From Acetobacter okinawensis (GTDB taxonomy: Bacteria > Pseudomonadota > Alphaproteobacteria > Acetobacterales > Acetobacteraceae): a stretch of DNA of 37,450 nt. Both the position numbers and the translations under genes were made by a program. Location of the stretch: NCBI RefSeq assembly GCF_002153655.1, contig NZ_JOPJ01000005.1, positions 1 to 37,450 on the forward strand, read 5' to 3'. This document shows, piece after piece, positions 17,505 through 27,500 of this stretch. How positions within the stretch are numbered: the first letter of the stretch is position 1; every line of letters begins with the position of its first letter. The notes below the pieces were generated by a model that saw only the letters and a list, made by a program, of their open reading frames with translations, had not been told where the DNA came from and ran no database searches.

Positions 17505-19193
17505 ATGACAGTGCACTGGATTGCGGAGACGCTACGCGGCTCTCCTGAACTTGCGATCTTTCTGACACTGGCGATCGGCTTCTGGGTCGGGTCGCTCAAA
17601 TTCGGCAGTTTCAGCCTTGGGGCTGTCACAGGCACATTGCTGGCCGGGGTGCTGGTTGGCCAGTTGGACATTGCCATTTCTCCCCAGGTCAAATCCGTCT
17701 TTTTCATCATGTTCCTTTTTGCCGTGGGCTTTGGTGTGGGGCCGCAGTTTGTGCGGGGCATTGCCAATGATGGTCTGCCGCAGGCCATTTTTGCCGTCAT
17801 CATCTCCTTTTTATGTCTGGGGTGCGTGTATATAGCCGCCATTGCATCGGGCTATGGGCCGGGCATGGCCGAGGGCCTGCTGGCGGGGTCGCAGACCATT
17901 TCCGCCTCCATCGGGCTTGCAACCGACGCCATCAACCGCAGTGGCCTGTCGGCGGAGCATGCGCAGGCCGAACTGAACGCCATACCCGTAGCCTATGCAG
18001 TCACCTATCTGTTCGGCACGGTGGGTACGGGCTGGATACTGGCTTTTCTCGGCCCCAAGCTGTTGCGCATCAATCTGGCGCAGGAATGCGAGCGCTATGA
18101 GCGCGACATGAACATCCGCCCCATGGATGGCGGCGCCAACACAGCCTGGCACAGCTACATCGTGCGCGCCTACAAGCTGAAAACTGCTGGGCTCATTGCT
18201 GGAAAAACCGTGGAAGATGCGGAAAAATCGCAAGAGACCCGCATTTTTCTGGAAAATCTGCGCCGGGATGGAAAAATCATCCCCTTTGACAACACCACCC
18301 TCCTGCGCGAGGGCGATATTGTTGCCGTCTCCGGCCCGCATGAAGCCCTGGTCTACTGGTCCAACCATGCCGAGGAGATTGCCGATCAGGAGCTGATAGA
18401 AATTCCCGTGGAAACGGTGGATGTTGTCGTCACCAGCAAAAAGCTGAACGGTAAGCGCCTGATTGACCTGTCCACAGCCCCTTACGCCCGCGGCATTTAC
18501 ATTAACGCCATCCGTCGGGGGTCCATGAATGTGGACATTCCCGTGCTCTCCCAGACCGCCATTAACCGGGGCGACATTATCAACATTACCGGCAGCCGCA
18601 GGCACGTGGCCGATGTTATCAAAAATGTGGGTTATGCGGACCGCCCGACCAATGTCACCAGCATGGTGCTGGTAGGTGGGGGTATTTTTGTGGGTGGGCT
18701 GCTTGGCTCGCTCGTGCTGCCTATTGGGGGGGTGCCTATTACCCTCTCCTCCTCCGGTGGGGCGCTGATCGCGGGGCTTATTCTGGGCTGGCTGCGCGGA
18801 GTTACGCCAAAGCTGGGCAATGTGCCCTCCGCCTCCGTATGGTTCATGAACACGGTCGGGCTGAACATCTTTATTGCGGTTGTCGGTATTTCCGCCGGGC
18901 CAACCTTTATCAAAGGTCTGGAGCAGGCTGGGGTGAGCGTGTTCTTCTGGGGTGTGTTTGCAAGTGCTCTGCCCATGCTGCTCGCCCCCCTGATTGGCAA
19001 ATACATCTTCCGCTTTGACCCTGCAATCAATCTGGGCTGCTGCGGGGGCGCACGCACCAGCACGGCATCGGTCGCCATGGTGGCCGATGTTGCCAAGAGC
19101 AACGTGCCGATGCTGGGCTACACAGTGCCTTATGCGGTGAGCAATACCTTGCTGACCATGTGGGGGCTGGTGATTGTGCTGCTCCTCTCCTGA
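17505..19193 (+). CDS. AspT-family amino acid antiporter
   Basis: Inner-membrane exchanger of the AspT/YidE/YbjL type. The 562-residue product has an N-terminal hydrophobic half (residues ~10-190), two cytoplasmic RCK_C (TrkA-C) domains at about 225-290 and 305-375, and a second hydrophobic half (~385-560) with GGARTSTASVAM near the end. The founding member swaps aspartate for alanine and works with a decarboxylase to generate proton-motive force. By context this one may exchange a basic amino acid for its amine, which is inference. An AAAGGAG ribosome site lies 7 nt before the ATG. Confidence 0.88.
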   Translation: MTVHWIAETLRGSPELAIFLTLAIGFWVGSLKFGSFSLGAVTGTLLAGVLVGQLDIAISPQVKSVFFIMFLFAVGFGVGPQFVRGIANDGLPQAIFAVIISFLCLGCVYIAAIASGYGPGMAEGLLAGSQTISASIGLATDAINRSGLSAEHAQAELNAIPVAYAVTYLFGTVGTGWILAFLGPKLLRINLAQECERYERDMNIRPMDGGANTAWHSYIVRAYKLKTAGLIAGKTVEDAEKSQETRIFLENLRRDGKIIPFDNTTLLREGDIVAVSGPHEALVYWSNHAEEIADQELIEIPVETVDVVVTSKKLNGKRLIDLSTAPYARGIYINAIRRGSMNVDIPVLSQTAINRGDIINITGSRRHVADVIKNVGYADRPTNVTSMVLVGGGIFVGGLLGSLVLPIGGVPITLSSSGGALIAGLILGWLRGVTPKLGNVPSASVWFMNTVGLNIFIAVVGISAGPTFIKGLEQAGVSVFFWGVFASALPMLLAPLIGKYIFRFDPAINLGCCGGARTSTASVAMVADVAKSNVPMLGYTVPYAVSNTLLTMWGLVIVLLLS

Positions 19194-19528
19194 GCACACA
19201 GTCCAGCTCAAACGCCGTGTAAACACCACGGCAACACCCGGCGGGCAGCACCTTTGCCCGCCAATCCAATGGCTATCTGGCCCTGAACCACCGTGCCGCC
19301 ATAAGCCGCTTGCGGCCCCGCACTAGCCAGATACCGCGCGAAAAATCCCCCAAAAACATGGATCGCCGCCCGTGCCGTAGCAAGGGCGCGCACCAGTCCC
19401 CCCCAAAGTGGGGGATGCACGCACAGCCCATGAGGCCCGCGTGCAATAGCTTGTAAAAAACCGGGAAATCCTTTTTATAAACCCGCAACAAATGACTTAT
19501 TTTAAATATGCATTAACGGAATGACCGC
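19194..19528. other. 335-bp non-coding gap with hairpins
   Basis: No convincing gene. It holds an 8-bp stem, GGCGGGCA/TGCCCGCC, with a 7-nt loop (19240-19262) that has no T-run, and a shorter GCCGTG/CACGGC pair just before it; either could end the antiporter transcript in a rho-dependent way. The last ~80 bp are AT-rich and probably contain the promoter of the MFS gene (a TTTATAAA around 19474 is a candidate -10 element). Confidence 0.45.
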
Positions 19529-20806
19529 ATGCCACCGGCCCCGCAACCCGCGCCTTCCTGCCCGCAAAAACCAACAACCGGCAACCAGAAGGCCTATGTT
19601 GTCGCGTGGTTTTTGTGTCTGGTATTTTACTGGTTGCAATACTCCACCCGCTCCGCCCCCAGCGTTATGGTGGGTGAACTGGTCTCGGCCTTTGGGCTGA
19701 CAACCGTGGGGTTGGGGTCCCTGCTGGGGCTGTATTATTACACCTATTCCCTATGCTCCATTATCTCCGGTGCGGCGGTGGACAGATGGGGGGCCAAATA
19801 CACCATTGCCTTTGGCGCACTGGTGCTGGCCACCGGCACATGCCTGTTTGGCTGGGGGAACGAATGGCTGGCAGCCCTTGGCCGCCTGATGCAGGGCGCA
19901 GGCTCGGCCTTTGCCTTTGTGGGGGCTGTGTACCTGGCCGCACGCGGTTTTTCCAAACAGCATCTGGCCACGGCTGTGGGGGTTACCCAATGCGCTGGCA
20001 TGCTGGGGGGCGCCATGGGCCAGTCAACCGTAGCATGGTTGATTCATGATGTTATAAACTGGCATTTTTTCTGGATTGATACGGGTGGCATGATTGCCAT
20101 TGTCGCCGTTTTTATATTTTTCCTCACTCCGTCCGAGCGCAAGGCGGGTGCCACGAGCACGCACCCCGCGGGCTCCATGTTTGCGCCTTACAGGAGTGTG
20201 CTCTCCAACCCGCAGTCCTATTTGTGCGGCCTGTGTTCGGGCCTGCTGTTCTTGCCCACAACCGTTGGCAGCATGACATGGGGCATCAGCTTTTTAACCC
20301 AGAGCTGGCACATTGGGTACCATGAGGCCGTTATGCGTGCCGCCATGGTGCCGGTTGGCTGGATGGTAGGCTGCCCCGCTCTGGGCTACCTGACTGACCG
20401 CATAGGCCGCCGAAAGCCCGTTCTGCTCGGGGGCATTACGGTTATGGCGCTCAGTGTGGCCGCCATTATTTACCTGCCGGGCAACACCTTCCCGCCCTAT
20501 GTTCTGGCGTTTGTGCTGGGGGTGGCCTCCGGTGCCGCGATGATCCCCTACTCCATTATCAAGGAAGTCAATGCCGATGAGGTAAAGGGGAGCGCCACGG
20601 GGGCCATCAATTTTCTGGTGTTTGTCATGAGCGCCATTGTATCGCCCCTGTTTGCCGCCTTTTTGCAGCATCTGGGCCACGGGCAACCCTTAACGGGGGT
20701 GCAGTTCACACAGGCCTTCAGCTTTGGGCTGGCGGGCATTGTACTGGCCGGGGTGCTAACCCTGTTCCTGCGGGAAACAGGGCCGGGCGGCAAACCCAGT
20801 CGCTAA
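19529..20806 (+). CDS. MFS transporter
   Basis: The 425-residue product has a hydrophobic pattern consistent with 12 membrane helices. The loop between helices 2 and 3 has DRWGAKYTIAFG, and the matching loop in the second half has GYLTDRIGRRKPVLLGG, the MFS signature. The N-terminal ~20 residues are Pro-rich and cytoplasmic. The YWLQYSTRSAPSVM start of helix 1 resembles organic-anion-type MFS porters, but the substrate cannot be read from the sequence. It is probably monocistronic. Confidence 0.88.
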   Translation: MPPAPQPAPSCPQKPTTGNQKAYVVAWFLCLVFYWLQYSTRSAPSVMVGELVSAFGLTTVGLGSLLGLYYYTYSLCSIISGAAVDRWGAKYTIAFGALVLATGTCLFGWGNEWLAALGRLMQGAGSAFAFVGAVYLAARGFSKQHLATAVGVTQCAGMLGGAMGQSTVAWLIHDVINWHFFWIDTGGMIAIVAVFIFFLTPSERKAGATSTHPAGSMFAPYRSVLSNPQSYLCGLCSGLLFLPTTVGSMTWGISFLTQSWHIGYHEAVMRAAMVPVGWMVGCPALGYLTDRIGRRKPVLLGGITVMALSVAAIIYLPGNTFPPYVLAFVLGVASGAAMIPYSIIKEVNADEVKGSATGAINFLVFVMSAIVSPLFAAFLQHLGHGQPLTGVQFTQAFSFGLAGIVLAGVLTLFLRETGPGGKPSR

Positions 20807-20984
20807 ATGTATTATTCCAGTATTTACATATGAAAATTAAATCAATTTCTGGCACAACATCCCGGACTTATACGTCAAACCCCGCCCTGCATTATGAGCA
20901 TAGAGATTTTTCAGCATAAATATGCCATAGGGCGTCCATAACAAAGCGAACTTAGGCATATTAGCCGCCATAAGGAAAAGAACC

Positions 20985-21356
20985 ATGATGCTACGGAATA
21001 TCACCGTAAAAACCGTTTTTCTTTTAAGCATTGCGCTATTTGTCCCGCATCCTGCAAAAGCCGAAAGCAATGTTATTGGGCTTGGCAATTTTCTGTGCGA
21101 GAAATACCTGAAGCTGCTGGACATCAACCCGCGCTCGGATGAAAAATTCATGGCATGGGCTCAAGGGTACATCAGTGGTCTTAGCAATGACCTGATGCAG
21201 AGCAACCCCAACATCAACACCAACGACTTTGTCAGCAACATGACCTATGGGTCGGAAAAAATAAAACAGGCCTGCATAGAAAACCCGGAATCCAAGTTCT
21301 ACACGGCAGTAGAAACGGCTTTTCATGATATTGAAAAACATCAGGGCAACGAATAA
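20985..21356 (+). CDS. Small exported protein of unknown function
   Basis: The 123-residue product has a signal peptide with likely cleavage after PHPAKA. The mature domain of ~97 residues is helical with two Cys (NFLCEKY and IKQACIEN) that could form a disulfide, and a WAQGYISGL segment. This recalls small periplasmic HdeA- or Rap1a-like proteins, but the match is weak and I do not assign a function. An AAGGA ribosome site lies about 8 nt upstream. Two adjacent ATG codons start the frame. It converges on the giant gene. Confidence 0.65.
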   Translation: MMLRNITVKTVFLLSIALFVPHPAKAESNVIGLGNFLCEKYLKLLDINPRSDEKFMAWAQGYISGLSNDLMQSNPNINTNDFVSNMTYGSEKIKQACIENPESKFYTAVETAFHDIEKHQGNE

Positions 21357-21403
21357 CGCTGCCCGCACCGTTTTCAACCTGATTCACAGCACCCGTACAC
21401 CCC

Positions 21404-21433
21404 CGTGAATAACCCTGTGGATAATGTGTATAA
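21404..21433 (-). promoter_or_regulatory. Cluster of three DnaA-box-like 9-mers
   Basis: Read on the minus strand, the 9-mers are TTATACACA (21425-21433), TTATCCACA (21416-21424) and TTATTCACG (21404-21412). The first two match the E. coli consensus TTATNCACA, and the third differs in the last base. All have the same orientation within 30 bp of non-coding DNA between convergent genes. Confidence 0.55.
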
Positions 21434-21570
21434 ACTCCACCGGGGCTAACACTTCTCCCCCATAAACGCCCAATACCCGCAGCCTCAGCGGGTCTGCGCG
21501 CATGGGGGTCTCTACTGGACAGCAAGCGCCAGATATCCCCCTGCACAAACAAAGGGAGGGAGCGCAGAGG

Positions 21571-24500
21571 TTAAAACGCCCTTCTATCCAGCAGTTCACG
21601 CGCAGCCCGGCTGTGGGCCATGCTGCCCATACCGCGCAACTGGCTGCGCAGGGCGGGCTTACCCGCCGTAGGAGTTGGCACAGTGTGGACCGCCACATCC
21701 GGCAGGGGTGCAAACAACAGGGCCGATGCACTGTGTTGCAGGTTATCCATGCTTGCATGAATAGCCCGCGGCGTTTCACTCACATCCACCATCTCTGTCA
21801 GGTTGGTCTTGTGGCCCACCACAACATGAACATCCACCTGAGCCTGATGGCCGAACATGTCATGGCCAACAACCTTCAGGTCCATCGTGCCGCCCAATAT
21901 CTCGTTCGGTGGGGTGCCATTGAACACCCGGCCCACGGAATTGAACGACATCCAGTTAGGCAGCGGGCTGCCATCCGCCATGGAAGCCTGTAGTTCCATC
22001 TGACTTTCGGTGCCGTTGGGCGTGATGAACGCCCCCATTGGCACCTCCATTCCCGATTCCGCATCTGTGCTGACAAAGCGGTACACAGACGACCCCTGCA
22101 CCCATGTTTGATGTGCCGCAGACACGCTACGCTCAAACGGGGACACAAAAACCGTTTCAATCGCGTTTGAGGCAAGGGCCAGCCCGCTGGGGTTCCCACT
22201 TTGCATCACACCTGGCAGAGATGGCAGGCCATGAGGGCGCGCATCCGGTATAAAAGTGTGCAGCATGACCGCTGTATGCGAGAGCGTACCGGTGGGGTCA
22301 TGCATCATGGTGCTGACATCCACCCCCGCGCTCACCAGACCGTTCGCCAGCGGCGAACCGCTTTCAATCAAAGCAGCTCCAAGCCGTCCGGGTATGCCCG
22401 CATAGCCGGACACGGGCAAAAAGCTCAACTGCGTATTGCGTGGCAGCACCAACGCGGATGTGGGAGAAACCGTGGTGGGGTCAAGCTTTGTCCATGTTTT
22501 GCCACCATCGCTGGAATAGACCCAGCTCCCTTGGGTTTTGGGGTTTGCCCCATCGCTGATAATGGCCACCCCAACCAACGTATTGGCAACAGAACCCGTC
22601 GGATTGGTAGCCGAACGCTGCTGGTCCGCCTGATCCGAGAATGTCGGGTCAAACAGTTTGCCAACCGTCTGGTTGTATGGGTGCGCGGGATCTACCTCCC
22701 CGGGCATGACAAGCGCCACCGAGCCAGAGGCAACAGGCGCATCATTAACGGCCGCAATCACTGTGGTGAGCGGCACAGAAGCAACACTCAGGGCTGTGTT
22801 CCCTCCGGTGTGGGACACATCAACCCCGGTCTGCGCTATGCTGCTGGTTGCAAGGTCCGCCCCGGTTACGGATACGCCCTGAGCGTTATGGTACAACGGC
22901 ACATCGGTTGAGCTATCGATCAGCGTTGCGGTCAACCCGCCGGGCTGGCCATTAAAGTTGGCCGCAGGCACAAACGCGATCTGTGTAGAGGCAGATAGCA
23001 CCAGCGCGTTCGTGGTGGACACATTTTGGGGTACATCCACCCAGCTTTTTCCGCCATCGGTCGAGTACTGCCAATGCCCCTGCTCGGGTGTTGCCTGGTC
23101 CGACGTAAGAGCCACCCCGGCCAACGTGTTGGCCACCGAGCCCGTGGGGTTGTTGGCGGAATGCTGCTGATCGGCCACATCGAAGAATGTGGGGCCAAAC
23201 AAGGTGCCAATGGACTGCGCGGGGGCTGTTGTATCTTCCCTACCTGCCAGCGGAGGAAGAGCGCCTGTGGCCACGGGCGCATTGTTGTTGGCCGTCACAT
23301 GCAGGTCCAGCGTTTCCGCCGCACTGGAGTACGCTGCACCAGCGGTGTTGATGCCAGCACCCAACGTGCCGACCGCTGGCAATGCAGACGTGCTCCCGTT
23401 GGCAGCACCATCCGACTGGTCCCACGCCCTGAAGGTAAGGGCGTTGCTGATTGTACCGTTCCAGTTGGACTGGGTGGGCTGGAAATAAATCCGGTTCTGC
23501 CCGGTGGAATCCGCAACCAGATGCAGCGCATTCCCCCCGCCCGGTGGCGTTGTAGCACCGTTACCTGCAAAGGCGGTCCATGTTTTGCCCCCATCTGTGG
23601 TGTACAGCCATGTGCCAATGGAGCGGGTTGTTGTGCCATCGGGCTGGCCTGCGGTTGTCTGGGCATCGGTAATGGCAATGCCCGGCGTACGTCCCTGCCC
23701 CGCGGTTGCCTGTGTCAGGTTTGCTCCATCGGGGTCCGTAACATTACCCGGCCCCCCCGTTGCGGTATTCAGCCCAACCAGATCGGAGACTGCGGTACCC
23801 GCCCCCATGCCCGGATTAACGCGCGTTGCCACATCGCGCTCTGCGGTGCTGAGCGAAACAGGAATGGACGGGTCCAGCACGGGGGAGTTGTCAGCCGCCA
23901 GAACCGTTATGGTGCCATTCGTCAGCACCGGATGGGTTGAATTGTTCTCGTACAGCGCGATCTGAACAGTATGTGCGCCTGCGGTCGGCTCGGCAGAGGT
24001 GTTGTAATAGGTCACCGCTTGGAGCGCCGCCTGCCACTGTGCCAGCGTTGTGGTGCCATCAGACGTTATTTTTAATGTCCCATCCGCACCCGTAGAGGTG
24101 CTCAACCCTTCCCCAGAAGGTATGGCAACCGCGAGCACATCCTCACCAGCCTGCCCGCCCGTAATCTTGATGACGGCCTGCTGGATGGAGGTGGGGCTGG
24201 CCCCGCCGGAGGCATCTTGCAGGCTCAGCCCCGGGTAAACCGCCACGGCGGTAGCGGGCAAAGACTGCGGATTATTCTGCTCCTGATACGATGTGGCAAA
24301 AGATGGAGGAGGAATATCCACCGCCGAGAACAGGGGTACGCTGGTAGCCGTGTTCAGGCCCTGTGGGCCGGACGTGGTGGGGTTGTTATCGCTCAGTGTT
24401 GCCCCAATAATGACCTTGCTTAACCCCGGATCACTGCTGCTGCCTGTGTAGGTATAGGTCAGGCCAGCAATCGTCTGGCCAATAAGGGCGGCGGTAGCAT

Positions 24501-27500
24501 TGGCGGCAAAGGTGATTTGCAGCTTACCGCCCGCCTGAGCCAGCGTGCCAACGGCCTGACCATCGACCAGCACAGTCTGCCCGGACAGAACAACACCGGT
24601 TGCCCCTGTGCCCGAACCTGCAAAACTGTCTTCCACGCTGGCTGCGGGTGCATTGTTCACATAACGCTGCACGGTCAGCACTGTGCCGTTGTAGGAATCC
24701 CCCACCTGCCCTGTCTGGGACTGGGCAATAAGCTTATCAATTTCGGCATCTGCGACCGTCACAGAGCCACTACCCAAAGCAACAGGCTGACCATCGGCAT
24801 TGCCCGTTACGGGGATTGCCTGCCCCCAGCCAACCGTGCCGCCGGATGTCAGGGTTGGGGCTGTATCTGGCACGGCATAGGCCATGTTCACATTGTTGAT
24901 GACCAACCCACCCGTAGCGCTGTAGGTCGCTGCGGCCAGCGGAAGTGTGTCAGATGTGGCGGTGACTGCTCCATATCTGTTGGCAATCAGTGTTTCCTGC
25001 GCAGGCAGGCCTGCTGTCCCGGCAGTGGGTACGCTCACTGTCGCAATGTTTGTGGGGGTGCCATAAACCGCAACCAGTGCGGCGTAGCTGCCATCCGTCG
25101 CGTTTGTTGTGACATTCTGCACAAACGGTGTGCTGCCACTGCTCGGGGTCAGTTGCAGGGTCACCCCAAGCCCGGTGTCCAACCCGGCCTTATACGTGCT
25201 GGGGTCATTCCCCAGATTTTGCCACACATGGCCAGAAACCGCAGCCAGCCCCGTGGTTACACTGGTAGTATAGGTATCCACCCCAACAAGAGCACCAGAC
25301 CCATCGCGGCTCTGAGTGACACCCCCTGTTGTGCTCCCCCCCTGCGTTACTCCCTTGAGCGACAACCATGTGGCGGTTGCAGTGCTTAAGGCCGCACCCT
25401 GAGTTTTGTCCGCCAACGCCACTGTGTAGGTGAACTGCTCGGTCGCACCTTTGGCAAGCGTCATTGTGCCTGTCATTGCGTTGGTGCTCATGGCAGGCGC
25501 GCCGCTGCTGGCCCCCGGTGCCACAATATAGAGGGAGCCGGGCACATAGCTCTCATTCTGTGCGGCCAGAGGGTCTGTGAGCGTTACGCCATAGGCTGTG
25601 GCCGTGCCGATGTTTTTAAGCGTTTCCGTGTAGGTGACAGTACCCGCAGCATAATCAATAGCCGAGACATCCTTGGTGAGCACCACCTTGGGCTCCAGCA
25701 CTGCCTCGCTCACCTGCGCGGTGTTAGAGACATGGCTGCCGGAGCTGACCTGCAATTGCGATGTTATGTTTGTACCGCTGGTATTATCCGCACTGTTGTT
25801 AACAGTCGCCTGCATGTCCACTACGGCATAGACCGGAATAGCCTGCATGGCATTGTCCGCCACCGTGCCGAGATTGATGGTGAGCACACCGGTCGCAGGA
25901 TTATAAAGATAATTGGAGCTGGACAGCCCAACCGTGGCCGCCGTGGTTTTAGCGTCTGCCAGACTGGACATGCTCGCCCGCAGGCCGGGTGTGGACATAT
26001 CCAAGTTGGAGGCCGTGACTGCGTTATCGGGGCTGCCCAGCAACAGCTTGATGCTGCTCTGGTCCAGCGTCATGTTTTTGGGGAGCGTAAAGGTCAGGGT
26101 GACGTTGTCATTCTTCCCCTCCGGCACAGATGCAACACCATGCAGGCTTATAATATCCCCTGGCACCACATGCGCGCTGGACTGCGGGTTGCTCAGGCTG
26201 GGAGTGGCCCCTTCCGTGCCGTTGGACTCACCCACAATCCACAGGTCAGCACCCAGCTTAGCCACGGCCGGGGTGGCATTGCTCGTGCTGAAATTGCCTT
26301 GCATGGGTGTTGTGAGTGCTGAGGTTGTGCTGTTCGGCACGGAGGTATAAGTACCTGAATCAGCCACGCTTACGTTGGATTCTGCTGTAATATTACTGCT
26401 GACAGTGCCCATGACATAATACGTCAGCCTGCTGCCACTGGCCAGCCCGCCTGACTGTACTATGTCCTTTTGCATCTGGCTTAGGTCTGTATATGACTGA
26501 CCATTATAATAATATCGGACATTATCCAGATTTTGCGATGTCGGATGAATCGCAATATCATAAGCTGGCACACTGGATGTGTTGTTGAGCGTGACCTTAT
26601 AGGTCAGTGCCTCCCCACTATAGACAGATTCAGTGTTCGGCAGCGCTGTGGCTGTTGTTGGGTCGGTCGGGGTTGTCGTATTGGTTTTTTCCGCCGTAAT
26701 TGTCTCGCTCAGGCTCGGGTCACGCTCGACCACCGTGTCGCTGGTACTCCCCTGATCCGGGGAGTAATGCAAGGTGGCTGTCAGGTTCCCGGTTTTACCA
26801 TCCCCGCCCATGCTGGCGTAATTGGCAGCGTAGGTGAGCGTAATTGTACCCGCAGAAGCACCAGTGTTGGTCACACTTTTACCGAAGTCAAAGGTCAGCG
26901 TGCCATCACCATTATTCTGCACGCTGGGCGTGGCATCACTGCTAAGACCAGCCCCCGCCAGTGTAATGGTGCCGGAATTGCTGACATAGCTTACACCCGC
27001 AGGCAGGGTCACGGTCACCGTTACATCGTCACCCCCGTTGGTAAGCTTACCCTGCGGCACGGTCACGTTTATGGTTGTGGTGCGCCGCTCGCCTGCCACA
27101 ACGGTATTATCGTTTGTGCTCCCCCCATTGAGCGATGCCGTGGCGTTGGCTGTATCCGTGCCAGATGTGTCGGTCACACCGTTTATGGTTGACCCGCTAA
27201 CAGTCTGCGACAGCGTGGGAGACTGCGTGGTCATGGTCGCGGAATCGCTTATATCCGTGGCCACGCCGCCCAGTGGGACCGCATTGGTTACAAAGTTTGT
27301 GCCATTTGCAGTGTTGGTATAGCTGACCACATTGGCCGAAGCATTCAGGGTCGTATCCAGACTGGTCTCTTTGGGGAGGGTCACATCGTAAGCAATGCTC
27401 AGGCTGGCAACGCGCGTTACGGCACCGCTGGCGTCTTTGGTCTGGGCGGCCAGAACCTCCCCGGTTTTGCCTCCATTAACGCTCACCACGGTGGATAGGT

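Noticed and set aside
17811-19229. A 472-codon minus-strand frame opposite the AspT-type antiporter
   Set aside because: It mirrors the codon pattern of the antiporter gene; the product is His/Gly-rich with no domain or ribosome site.
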